A stretch of DNA of 10,029 bases from Clostridiales bacterium. GTDB lineage: Bacteria; Bacillota; Clostridia; Christensenellales; Aristaeellaceae. Of the stretch, positions 1 through 7,136 are shown piece after piece (position 1 is the stretch's first letter; every line of letters starts with the position of its first letter). The stretch spans positions 1 through 10,029 of the forward strand of contig JALFHA010000301.1 of NCBI GenBank assembly GCA_022776785.1, written 5' to 3'. The notes under the pieces are model-generated. The model was not told where the DNA came from. It ran no database searches and saw only the letters and a program-made list of their open reading frames with translations. Made by a program: the position numbers and the translations under genes.

Positions 1-299
1 ATGAGCCCCAGCACCCAGAGCGGAATCTGCCCGTCCATGACGAACAGCGTCAGCAGCGTGAGCAGCGAGAGCTTGTCCGCGATGGGGTCAAGCAGCTTGC
101 CCAGCGCCGTCACCTGGTCGAATTTGCGCGCAATGAAGCCATCCACCGCATCGGTGAGCATCGCGGCGAGATAGGCGATCAGCGCGCCGGTAGAGTCCCC
201 GACCTGAAAGCGCCAGACGACGATGGGCAGCAGCAGGATGCGCACCAGCGTCAGGACATTCGGCACATTGAGAATTTTATCCTGGCGAATATGTTCCAC
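1..299 (-). CDS. pgsA: CDP-alcohol phosphatidyltransferase, PgsA-like (3' end outside window)
   Basis: The first 99 codons are present; the gene continues past base 1. The family signature is complete: D-x2-DG-x2-AR-x8-G-x3-D-x3-D reads as DAVDGFIAR (about residues 51-59) and then GKLLDPIAD, which supplies the metal and CDP-binding aspartates. The N-terminus (NVPNVLTLVRILLLP) matches the usual PgsA opening, and hydrophobic stretches before and after the signature fit a multi-pass membrane enzyme. By family knowledge PgsA joins CDP-diacylglycerol and glycerol-3-phosphate to make phosphatidylglycerophosphate, the first committed step to phosphatidylglycerol and cardiolipin. The start is GTG at 299-297, chosen because a GGGAAG ribosome site lies about six bases upstream and no in-frame ATG is better placed. 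It has its own candidate promoter and lies 76 bases after the ABC-F gene. Related family members such as phosphatidylserine synthase cannot be fully excluded from the N-terminal part alone, but the opening fits PgsA best. Confidence 0.88.
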   Translation of the reverse strand, partial: MEHIRQDKILNVPNVLTLVRILLLPIVVWRFQVGDSTGALIAYLAAMLTDAVDGFIARKFDQVTALGKLLDPIADKLSLLTLLTLFVMDGQIPLWVLGL

Positions 300-328
300 G
301 GTTTTCTTCCCTTCTTCCTTTGCCCAGC

Positions 329-334
329 AGTATA
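329..334 (-). promoter_or_regulatory. Extended -10 promoter element for the pgsA-like gene
   Basis: On the minus strand this reads TGG-TATACT, an extended -10 with five of six consensus bases. No good -35 hexamer is visible at 16-18 bases upstream. The predicted start of transcription near 322 would leave a leader of about 22 bases containing the ribosome site. Inferred from sequence only. Confidence 0.4.
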
Positions 335-375
335 CCACAAAACCGCGGATTATGCCGCTGACCCGAGAAAAAAAC

Positions 376-1992
376 TCACTGCATCAGCGCCTCGCGCTGC
401 TGGGCGGCGATTTCGCTGTCCAGATAATCGTCGTAGCTCTCGCGGCGATCGACCAGCCCGCCCGGCAGCAGCTCGATGATGCGGTTGGCGACCGTCTGGA
501 TGCACTCGTGGTCCTGCGTGGCGAAGAGCATGGAGCCGGTGAACTCGATCATGCCCTTGTTCAGCGCGGTGATGGATTCAAGATCGAGGTGGTTGGTCGG
601 CTCGTCGAGAATGAGCACGTTCGCGCCGGAGAGCATCGTGCGCGCGAGCATACAGCGCACCTTCTCGCCGCCAGAGAGCACCTTTGCCTGCTTGAGCGCG
701 TCCTCGCCGGAGAAGAGCATTCTGCCCAGCCAGCCGCGGATGTCGCTCTCATACTGGCTCTGGGAGAACTGGCGCAGCCAGTCGATGAGGTTGTACTCAC
801 AGTTGTCGAAATACGCGCTGTTATCCTTTGGGAAGTAGCTCTGGCTGGTGGTCACACCCCACTTGAAGCTGCCCTCGTCCGGCTCCATTTCGCCCATGAG
901 GATCTGGAAGAGCGTAGTGCGCGCCAGCTCGTCCGTGCCGACGAAGGCCACCTTGTCGCCCGGGGTCAGCGTAAAGGAGATATTGTTGAGCACCTTGCGG
1001 CCGTTGACCGTCTTGGACAGATTGCTGACCGTCAGCAGGTCGTTGCCAATCTCGCGGTCGGGCTTCCACGCCACATACGGATAGCGGCGGGAGGACGGCG
1101 TGAAGTTCTCCATCTGCAGGTTGTCCAGCAGCTTTTTGCGGCTGGTGGCCTGCTTGTGCTTGCTGGCGTTGGCCGAGAAGCGCTGGATGAAGGCCTGCAG
1201 CTCCTTGATCTTCTGCTCGTTCTTCTTGTTGATGTCCTTCTGCTGGCGCGCGGCCATCTGCGTGTACTCATACCAGAAGTCGTAGTTGCCCACATACATC
1301 TGAATCTTGCCGAAGTCAATGTCGCAGATGTGCGTGCAGACCTTGTTGAGGAAGTGGCGGTCATGGCTAACGACGATGACCGTGTTGGGGAACTCGAGCA
1401 GGAAGTTCTCCAGCCAGCGCACGGACTGGATGTCCAGATAGTTGGTCGGCTCGTCGAGCAGCAGGATGTCCGGGCTGCCAAAGAGCGCCTGCGCCAGCAG
1501 CACCTTGACCTTCTGGCTGCCGTCTAGCTCACGCATGAGCCTGTGCTCCATGTCCAGCGACAGGCCGAGGCCGGTGAGGATCATCTCGGCGTTGCTCTCG
1601 GCATTCCAGCCGTCCAGCTCAGCGAATTCGCCCTCGAGCATGCTGGCGCGCTCGCCGTCCGCATCGGTAAAGTCCTCCTTGGCGTAGAGCTCGTCCTTCT
1701 CCTTCATGATCTCATGCAGGCGCTTATGCCCCATGATAACCGTCTCGAGCACCTCATAGTCGTCAAACTCGAAGTGGTTCTGCTTCAAAACGGCCATGCG
1801 CTCGCCGGGCGTGATGACAACCTCGCCCGTGGTGGGCTCCAGCTCGCCGGAGAGCACCTTGAGGAAGGTGGACTTGCCCGTGCCGTTCGCGCCGATGATG
1901 CCGTAGCAGTTGCCGGCGGTGAACTTGATGTTGACGTTCTTGAAGAGCGGCTTGCCGCTGTAGGAAAGCGAAATATTCTGCGTTGCAATCAT
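376..1992 (-). CDS. ABC-F family ATPase, YbiT-like
   Basis: A 538-residue soluble protein with two ATP-binding cassettes and no membrane segment, the layout of ABC-F translation factors that act at the ribosomal E site. Cassette 1 has Walker A GANGTGKST (34-42), a signature changed to LDGSQ (156-160), Walker B with DEPTNYLD (180-187) and switch SHDRHF (209-214). A charged linker (about 245-310) includes FSANASKHKQATSR, as in E. coli YbiT, which I recall also has a degenerate first signature. Cassette 2 has an intact LSGGEK (439-444), Walker B with DEPTNHLD (463-470) and switch histidine H495 in ATQDHE, but its Walker A is GTDELARTT (352-360), without the usual glycine and lysine. Both catalytic glutamates remain. 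Start ATG at 1992-1990; AAGGAGA lies about 11-12 bases upstream, slightly far. It is monocistronic by its own promoter. YbiT-type members are not typical resistance ABC-Fs, so I expect a housekeeping role; substrate and trigger are unknown. Confidence 0.9.
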   Translation of the reverse strand: MIATQNISLSYSGKPLFKNVNIKFTAGNCYGIIGANGTGKSTFLKVLSGELEPTTGEVVITPGERMAVLKQNHFEFDDYEVLETVIMGHKRLHEIMKEKDELYAKEDFTDADGERASMLEGEFAELDGWNAESNAEMILTGLGLSLDMEHRLMRELDGSQKVKVLLAQALFGSPDILLLDEPTNYLDIQSVRWLENFLLEFPNTVIVVSHDRHFLNKVCTHICDIDFGKIQMYVGNYDFWYEYTQMAARQQKDINKKNEQKIKELQAFIQRFSANASKHKQATSRKKLLDNLQMENFTPSSRRYPYVAWKPDREIGNDLLTVSNLSKTVNGRKVLNNISFTLTPGDKVAFVGTDELARTTLFQILMGEMEPDEGSFKWGVTTSQSYFPKDNSAYFDNCEYNLIDWLRQFSQSQYESDIRGWLGRMLFSGEDALKQAKVLSGGEKVRCMLARTMLSGANVLILDEPTNHLDLESITALNKGMIEFTGSMLFATQDHECIQTVANRIIELLPGGLVDRRESYDDYLDSEIAAQQREALMQ

Positions 1993-2046
1993 GAGGTATA
2001 GGTTCTCCTTTTCACAGCACTTCTATTCTAATACGCATCGCCGCTT

Positions 2047-2075
2047 ATTATCTCACAAAAAGGAAGTTTCTTCAA
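2047..2075 (-). promoter_or_regulatory. Sigma-A-like promoter for the ABC-F gene
   Basis: On the minus strand TTGAAG (2075-2070) is followed by exactly 17 bases and then GATAAT (2052-2047), with TG one base before the -10 (an extended -10). Transcription would start near 2040, giving a leader of about 47 bases before the ATG at 1992. Spacing and hexamers together make this a good candidate, though untested. Confidence 0.6.
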
Positions 2076-2088
2076 CCCTTTGCCCGAG

Positions 2089-2115
2089 AAAAAATATCAG
2101 GCGGATTCTGGCCTG
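2089..2115 (-). terminator. Weak intrinsic terminator after the yitJ-like gene
   Basis: On the minus strand CAGGC (2115-2111), an eight-base loop and GCCTG (2102-2098) form a 5-bp stem, followed after ATA by a run of six T (2094-2089). It lies about 67 bases after the stop of the bifunctional methyltransferase/reductase gene and just before the ABC-F promoter. The stem is short, so it may leak or act with the hairpins just upstream. Confidence 0.45.
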
Positions 2116-2116
2116 T

Positions 2117-2180
2117 TGGCATAGTTTTCAAGGCAGCATGGAGCGCTGCACGGCCTGACGGCCTACGCTCGGCCACGATC
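2117..2180 (-). other. GGCC-rich hairpin cluster between yitJ-like and ABC-F genes
   Basis: GGCC occurs at 2152, 2160 and 2171 (and again at 2110), able to pair with one another, and GCAGC/GCTGC (2149-2145 with 2137-2133) forms a 5-bp stem with a seven-base loop. No coding potential or ribosome site convinced me here. It could be part of an extended 3' untranslated hairpin region or a small interspersed repeat; one copy in the window does not allow a choice. Confidence 0.3.
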
Positions 2181-2181
2181 A

Positions 2182-3954
2182 TTATCGCACCGCCTCCACC
2201 ACGCGCGCCGAGAGCGCCGTGCGCTGGAACGGCGTCATGATGTAGTAGCCGTCCGTATCCGCGCGGATGCGCCCGGCGGCAGCCTTGCACAGGCGCACGG
2301 CCATCTCCTCACCCTGCTCGCGGTCAAGGCCCTCGTAGGCGCGCATCACAGCCTCGTCAACCGTCACGCCCGCGACCTCGCTGTTCAGAAACAGGGCGTT
2401 GCGGTAGCTGACCACCGGGAACAGCCCGCCGATGATCCACCCGGAGAGCGCCCTGCGCGCGGTGGACAGGTTTTTCGCCGCCTGCTCGCTGAGCACGGGC
2501 TGCGTGAGGAATGCCTCCACCCCGCAGGCCTCCTTCTCGAGCGCGCGCTCGAGCTCTTTTTCAAAGCACACGGCGTTTACATTGAGCGCGCCGCACAGGA
2601 AGAAGGGCTCCGTCTCCCCGCCAGCGGCGAGGCTGCGCACAAAGCGCGCCAGCACCCGCGAGTTGAACTGGAATACGCCCTTGACGCTCCCCCGGTCGCC
2701 CGTAGGCACGGGGTCGCCCGTGACGGCCAGCACATTGTACACGCCCTCCATCGACAGCCCGAGCAGCAGCGCCTTCGTCGCGTTGACATTGCGGTCGCGG
2801 CAGGTCATGTGCGGCAGCGTCTCCAGCCCCAGCTCGCGGTGCAGCTTGCAGGCCAGCAGGCTCGCATCCATCCTCGCGCGGCCGATGGGGCAGTCCGCGA
2901 TGGTCACGGCATCCGCGCCAGCCTCTGCAATCAGCCTCGCGCCGTCGAGAAATCTTCCGATCTCCGCGGTGCCCGGAGGATCCAGCTCCACCAGCGTCAC
3001 GCGCCCGCCGGATGCCAGCTTCTCCCGGCTGCGGCTTTGGCAGGGCTGCGCCTGCGCATTCTTCTCGGATGGCCCGGCAGACACGACGCGTGGGCCAACG
3101 ACATGCGCAGGTCTGCCCAGCAGCTGCGCCACACGGCGGATGTGCTCCGGCGTCGTGCCGCAGCAGCCGCCGAGGATGCGCGCGCCCTCCTGCGCGCAGG
3201 CCGTCGCCTGCTGCGCATAGTAGCCGGGGTCGCTGTCGTAGAACAGCCGCCCGTCCTCCACATGCGGATAGCCCGCGTTGGGCATGGCCAGCCGGATGGC
3301 GCTCATCGGCGGCAGGCTTCGCAGCAGCCTGCGCATGTGGTATGCGCCGCACACGCAGTTCAGGCCGATGGCGTCCGCCGTGCCCAGCGCATCCACGCGG
3401 GCGATCAGCTCGGACACGGGCGCGCCCGAGCGCGTGAAGCCGTCCGGGTCGGCGGCGAACGACACCGCGATGAACGCATCCGGGCGCCTTGCGCGAATCC
3501 GCTCGAGCGTCTCCTTCACGCCCTCGTCGCCGGGCAGCGTCTCCAGCAGGAAGCAGTCCATCCCCGCCTCCAGAAACACATCCGCCATCGCCGCAAAGGC
3601 TCCCTGCGCGCCGCTGCCCGCCGGGGCGGGCCCGATGTCCGCAAAGACCAGTGCGCCGACGGCCTCCGCCTCCCGTCGGGCGATATCAACCGCCGCGAGA
3701 AGTACCTCCCGCTGCTGCGCCGCGTCCGCCGCCGCCAGACCGACGTGCGCAGCGAACGTATTCGTCTTGATCGCCCGGCAGCCCGCGCGCAGATACGCCC
3801 TGTGCAGCGCGGCGACCTCCTGCGGCGCGCTCAGGCAGGCCAGCTCCACCGGCCCCTCCGGGAAGCCGGGGCGCGTGCGCGCATAGGTTCCCGTCGCGCC
3901 GTCAAAGAGCAGTGCCCCGCGCTCAAGCAGCGCCATGACCCGTTCGTTTTTCAT
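2182..3954 (-). CDS. yitJ: Bifunctional homocysteine S-methyltransferase / methylenetetrahydrofolate reductase
   Basis: A 590-residue two-domain protein, as in Bacillus YitJ. Residues 1 to about 285 are a zinc homocysteine methyltransferase barrel: LLFDGATGTYA near residue 15, NTFAAH at 65-70, and ligand cysteines at C200 (GLNC) and C264/C265 (GGCCGTTPEHI). Residues about 318-590 are a MetF-type flavin reductase: VELDPP (322-327) with the likely catalytic Glu323, then PHMTCRDRN and AVTGDPVPTGD. The reductase half reduces 5,10-methylene-THF to 5-methyl-THF, the methyl donor for MetH encoded just upstream; the other half is predicted to methylate homocysteine. I chose ATG at 3954 because GGAGGA lies just before it and the family motif begins soon after. 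The frame also opens at a GTG (3999) directly after the metH stop, but no ribosome site precedes that GTG. It is the last gene of the operon, 45 bases after metH, ending in TAA before a weak terminator. Confidence 0.93.
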   Translation of the reverse strand: MKNERVMALLERGALLFDGATGTYARTRPGFPEGPVELACLSAPQEVAALHRAYLRAGCRAIKTNTFAAHVGLAAADAAQQREVLLAAVDIARREAEAVGALVFADIGPAPAGSGAQGAFAAMADVFLEAGMDCFLLETLPGDEGVKETLERIRARRPDAFIAVSFAADPDGFTRSGAPVSELIARVDALGTADAIGLNCVCGAYHMRRLLRSLPPMSAIRLAMPNAGYPHVEDGRLFYDSDPGYYAQQATACAQEGARILGGCCGTTPEHIRRVAQLLGRPAHVVGPRVVSAGPSEKNAQAQPCQSRSREKLASGGRVTLVELDPPGTAEIGRFLDGARLIAEAGADAVTIADCPIGRARMDASLLACKLHRELGLETLPHMTCRDRNVNATKALLLGLSMEGVYNVLAVTGDPVPTGDRGSVKGVFQFNSRVLARFVRSLAAGGETEPFFLCGALNVNAVCFEKELERALEKEACGVEAFLTQPVLSEQAAKNLSTARRALSGWIIGGLFPVVSYRNALFLNSEVAGVTVDEAVMRAYEGLDREQGEEMAVRLCKAAAGRIRADTDGYYIMTPFQRTALSARVVEAVR

Positions 3955-3957
3955 GTG

Positions 3958-3963
3958 TCCTCC
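3958..3963 (-). promoter_or_regulatory. Ribosome binding site that fixes the yitJ-like start
   Basis: GGAGGA ends three bases before the ATG at 3954-3952. The spacing is short, but the match is strong, and the alternative GTG at 3999 has no comparable site. Confidence 0.55.
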
Positions 3964-3999
3964 GCGCAGGCGTGCGCCCGCTTCCGTTTGTTCTGTCAC

Positions 4000-6357
4000 T
4001 CAGCCAAGCAGCCGCCGAACGATGTCGGCGCATTGCTTCGCGTCCTTCGCATAGTAATCCGCCCCGATGCGCGCAGCGTATTCCGCCGTAAGCACCGCAC
4101 CGCCGACGATGACGGGCGCAGTCACGCCCGCCTCCCGCAGCATGCGGATGGTGCGCTCCATGCCCGGCACGGTCGTCGTCATCAGCGCGGACAGACCGAC
4201 GATCCGCGCGCCGCGCCGCCTTGCCTCCTCCGCCACGCGCTCCGCCTTCACGTCGCGGCCGAGATCGACGACGCGATAGCCCGTGTTTTCCAGCACCGCC
4301 CGGACGATGTTCTTGCCGATGTCGTGGATATCCCCCTCGACCGTCGCCAGCAGGATGGGCCCGCCCTCGTCGCTCGCCTGCGCGGGTGGCGTGGCGCGGC
4401 GCACCTCCTCAAAGGCCGCGCCGGAGGCTGCTGCCGCGTTCATCAGCTGCGGCAGGAAGATCTGCCCGCGCTCGTAGCGCGCGCCCACCTCGTCAAGCGC
4501 GGGAATCAGATGCTCGCTGACCAGCGTCATCGGCTCCATCGTCTCAAGCATCCGACGCGCCAGAAGCCCGGCCTCCTCCTTCATGCCCTTGAGCACGGCC
4601 TCCTCGATGCTCATGGCTGCTTCTCCCGACGCTTTTGCGAGAACGTTCGCCTTTGCAGGCTCCTGCTGCGCCGCGTGCCTTTCAATATAGGCCGCACAGC
4701 CCGCATCCTCGCCGGAGAGCGCGCGACAGGCGGAGAGCACATCCATGATCTCCCGGCTGTTGGGATTGACAATAGGCAGCGTCAGGCCCGCCGCAACCGC
4801 CTGCGCGAGGAACACGCCCGTCGCAAGCGAGCGCTGCGGCAGGCCGAAGGAGATATTGGACACGCCCAGCACCGTCTCAAGCCCCAGCTCGCGGCGCACG
4901 AGGCGAACGGCCTCCAGCGTTTGCCGCGCCTGCTCCTGCTGCGCGCTGACCGTCAGCGTCAGGCAGTCGATGGCAACGTCCTCACGCGGGATTCCCGCGG
5001 CAAGCGCCGCATCGAGGATCGTCTTTGCCAGCTCCATGCGCTCCTGCGCGGTTTGAGGCAGGCCGCTCTCCGAGAGTGTGAGGCCAACAACCGCCGCGCC
5101 ATACTTCTTCACCAGCGGCAGCACCGTCTCAAGCGACTCGCGTGAGGCGTTCACGCTGTTGACAAGGCACTTGCCTGGCGCGGCGCGCAGGCCCGCCTCC
5201 AGCACGACAGGGTCGCTCGCGTCGATTTGAAGCGGCAGGCTCACCGCGCCGGAGATCGCCGTCACCGCGCGGCGCATCATGTCGGCCTCGTCGATGCCCG
5301 GCAGGCCCACGTTGACGTCGAGAATCTGCGCGCCCGCCTCGGCCTGCTCCACCGCTTGCAGGGTCAGGTAGCCCATTTCCCCGTCGAGCAGCGCCTGCTT
5401 CATGCGCTTCTTGCCCGTCGGATTGATACGCTCGCCGATGACGCGCACGCCCTGCCCGAACGCGCAGATTTCGCCCGCCGAGCAGATGCCGTGCACCGTC
5501 TTGCCCTGCCACTGTGCCGTCCTTCCGGCCAGCCGCTTTTCAAGCGCGCGGATAAACGCCGGACTCGTTCCGCAGCAGCCGCCGATATACACGGCGCCGG
5601 CGTCCAGCAGCGCCTCGCAGTCCGCGGCGAAGTCCTCCGGCTGCGCGCGGTATTCGCCCGTCTGCGGGTCGGGCAATCCCGCGTTCGGCTTGAGAATCAG
5701 CGGCAGGTCGGTCGCCGTGCGCATGGCGCGCAGGATGGGCGCGACCTCCTTCGGCCCGAGCGAGCAGTTCACACCCACCGCCTGCACGCCCAGCCCGGAG
5801 AGCGTCATCGCCGCCGCGTCCGCGCGGCAGCCGAGGAACGTCCTGCCCGATTGCTCGAACGTCATGCAGGCAAAAACGGGCAGGCTGCACGTCTCCCGTG
5901 CAGCCAGCACGCCCGCGCGCAGCTCATTCAGGTCGGAAAACGTCTCAAAGAAGATGGCCTGCGCACCCGCCGCAACGCCCGCGCGGATCATCTGCGCAAA
6001 GAGCGCATAGGCCTCGTCAAAGCTGAGCGTGCCCAGCGGCTCGAGCATCTCTCCGATGGGCCCCACGTCCAGCGCGACGGCCGCCCGCCCCTGCGCCGCG
6101 CGCAGCGCCGCCTGCACCGAGGCTGTCACCACCTGCCCGACCGCGAAGCCCGTGCCCGCCAGCTTGTGCGCGTTCGCGCAGAAGGTATTGGCGAGGATCA
6201 TCTGCGCGCCCGCCTCGACGTACTGCCTGTGGATATCCTCCACCACCTGCGGCGCGGTGACGGAGAGCGTCTCCGGCCTGTCCCCGAGCTTGAGTCCCGC
6301 GCGCTGGAGCATCGTGCCCATCGCGCCGTCGAGCAGAACGATCTGCTGCTTCATCAT
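4000..6357 (-). CDS. metH: Cobalamin-dependent methionine synthase, lacking the reactivation domain
   Basis: A 785-residue cytosolic protein with three of the four MetH modules (E. coli MetH has about 1,230 residues). Homocysteine domain, about 1-280: LLDGAMGTMLQ (8-18), NTFCANAHKL (57-66), and zinc ligands C198 and C261/C262 (GGCCGTSP). Pterin-binding domain, about 300-560: VIGERINPTGKK (306-317), ILDVNVGLPGIDE (345-357), then GVSNISFGLPQR. Cobalamin cap and Rossmann domain, about 575-785: DIHDIG with D676, H678 (lower cobalt ligand) and G681, followed by GLSALMTTT and VGGAVLT. It transfers a methyl group from 5-methyl-THF to homocysteine through cobalamin. The C-terminal AdoMet-binding module is absent at the protein end, and that activity is encoded by the gene 17 bases upstream. 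Start is the first of two ATGs (6357-6355), after GGAGGAG. The stop is TGA at 4002-4000. Similar three-module corrinoid proteins exist in C1 metabolism, but the homocysteine domain makes methionine synthase the best call. Confidence 0.95.
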   Translation of the reverse strand: MMKQQIVLLDGAMGTMLQRAGLKLGDRPETLSVTAPQVVEDIHRQYVEAGAQMILANTFCANAHKLAGTGFAVGQVVTASVQAALRAAQGRAAVALDVGPIGEMLEPLGTLSFDEAYALFAQMIRAGVAAGAQAIFFETFSDLNELRAGVLAARETCSLPVFACMTFEQSGRTFLGCRADAAAMTLSGLGVQAVGVNCSLGPKEVAPILRAMRTATDLPLILKPNAGLPDPQTGEYRAQPEDFAADCEALLDAGAVYIGGCCGTSPAFIRALEKRLAGRTAQWQGKTVHGICSAGEICAFGQGVRVIGERINPTGKKRMKQALLDGEMGYLTLQAVEQAEAGAQILDVNVGLPGIDEADMMRRAVTAISGAVSLPLQIDASDPVVLEAGLRAAPGKCLVNSVNASRESLETVLPLVKKYGAAVVGLTLSESGLPQTAQERMELAKTILDAALAAGIPREDVAIDCLTLTVSAQQEQARQTLEAVRLVRRELGLETVLGVSNISFGLPQRSLATGVFLAQAVAAGLTLPIVNPNSREIMDVLSACRALSGEDAGCAAYIERHAAQQEPAKANVLAKASGEAAMSIEEAVLKGMKEEAGLLARRMLETMEPMTLVSEHLIPALDEVGARYERGQIFLPQLMNAAAASGAAFEEVRRATPPAQASDEGGPILLATVEGDIHDIGKNIVRAVLENTGYRVVDLGRDVKAERVAEEARRRGARIVGLSALMTTTVPGMERTIRMLREAGVTAPVIVGGAVLTAEYAARIGADYYAKDAKQCADIVRRLLG

Positions 6358-6374
6358 CTGTCTCCTCCGTTTTC

Positions 6375-7100
6375 CTAACCTTTTTCCAAACCGCTTTCCA
6401 TGCCGCCGCTTTCGCCGGCCTCTTTTCCATCATGAAGCGTCACCCTGCCCCGCCTGAGCGCGCAAGTCTGCCTCACGCTGCACGCCTCGCAACCCGACGG
6501 TCTGCGCGCCACAGGCTCGCGGCTCACGCCCATCACCGCCGTAACCGACTTGCGCGGGAGCATCAGCCCGCTCGATGTCAGCGTCAGCCCGATGCGCCGC
6601 GGCGCATCGAGCACCGCGAGGATCTGCGCGCTCTGCGCAAGCGGCATATCGCCGTAGCCCGGGCTGAATCTATCCGTCAGATACAATCCCTGCGCATGAA
6701 GCGACCGCCGCAGCGCCGCCTCCTGCGCATCGCACACCGCCTCAATCGCCGCGCTGAGCACCGCATCGAGCAGCAGCGCGTCTGCCGCGTCCCGCGCCTG
6801 TGCGCGCAGCAGCATCCGCTCGCTCTGCGCGCCGAGCGTCGTAGCCAGCAGCACGCCCTGAAAGCATGGGGCAAGCATCGCGCGGACGTCGCCGCCCTCC
6901 GGGCAGAAGCGCGTCCCGGAAAAGACGCCGCCCTCCCCGATGTCGAATGTGCGCATGACGGCGCGCGGCTCGAGCATCCGTTCAGCCTCGCCGCACAGCA
7001 CGCGCAGCCTGTCCTCAAGCTCCGGCTCGACCGGCGCGCCGCGCCAGCCGAGAAAGTGCAGCGCCTCCTGCACCGGAATGCGAAGTGCTCCCTGCGTCAC
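6375..7100 (-). CDS. Stand-alone methionine synthase reactivation (AdoMet-binding) protein
   Basis: A 241-residue protein matching the C-terminal reactivation domain of MetH. The key sequence is RFSPGYGDMPL (144-154), corresponding to the AdoMet-binding R-x-x-PGY of MetH, followed by SSGLMLPRKSVTAVMGVS (176-193), typical of the family. The family uses AdoMet and an electron donor to remethylate cobalamin that has been oxidised to cob(II)alamin. In Thermotoga maritima the same split occurs: MetH (TM0268) needs the separate protein TM0269. Here the gene lies 17 bases upstream of the metH that lacks this module, so a partnership is very likely. A small C-terminal cysteine cluster (C204, C207, C213), outside the E. 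coli MetH core, could bind a metal. The last 25 or so residues are Gly/Glu-rich and probably disordered. Start is GTG at 7100, preceded by AAGGGGGG at six bases; an ATG four bases upstream is out of frame. The stop is TAG. Confidence 0.88.
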   Translation of the reverse strand: MTQGALRIPVQEALHFLGWRGAPVEPELEDRLRVLCGEAERMLEPRAVMRTFDIGEGGVFSGTRFCPEGGDVRAMLAPCFQGVLLATTLGAQSERMLLRAQARDAADALLLDAVLSAAIEAVCDAQEAALRRSLHAQGLYLTDRFSPGYGDMPLAQSAQILAVLDAPRRIGLTLTSSGLMLPRKSVTAVMGVSREPVARRPSGCEACSVRQTCALRRGRVTLHDGKEAGESGGMESGLEKG

Positions 7101-7136
7101 GCATATCCCCCCTTGTATCGCTCAGCACAGCCGGAG

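Noticed and set aside
344..374. A terminator for the ABC-F gene from a T7 run (374-368) and a GCGG/CCGC hairpin (358-345) followed by TTTT.
   Set aside because: The T7 run has no adjacent stem, and the 4-bp hairpin is too weak to call. Readthrough into the pgsA-like gene is possible.
2072..2290. A 72-codon frame on the minus strand spanning the end of the yitJ-like gene and the intergenic hairpins.
   Set aside because: It is out of frame with the reductase domain, has no ribosome site, and its tail comes from the terminator and hairpin sequence.
3955..3999. GTG start at 3999 for the YitJ-like protein, directly after the metH stop.
   Set aside because: No ribosome binding site precedes it and the extra 15 residues do not resemble the family; ATG 3954 follows GGAGGA. 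Kept as a less likely alternative.
2809..5145. A 778-codon open frame on the plus strand, and other long plus-strand frames (223-1527, 5227-6378, 6432-7688).
   Set aside because: They lie antisense to metH, yitJ, ABC-F and the activation gene, whose minus-strand products match known families. Their products are Arg/Ala/Leu-rich with no recognisable domain, as expected from GC-rich antisense frames.
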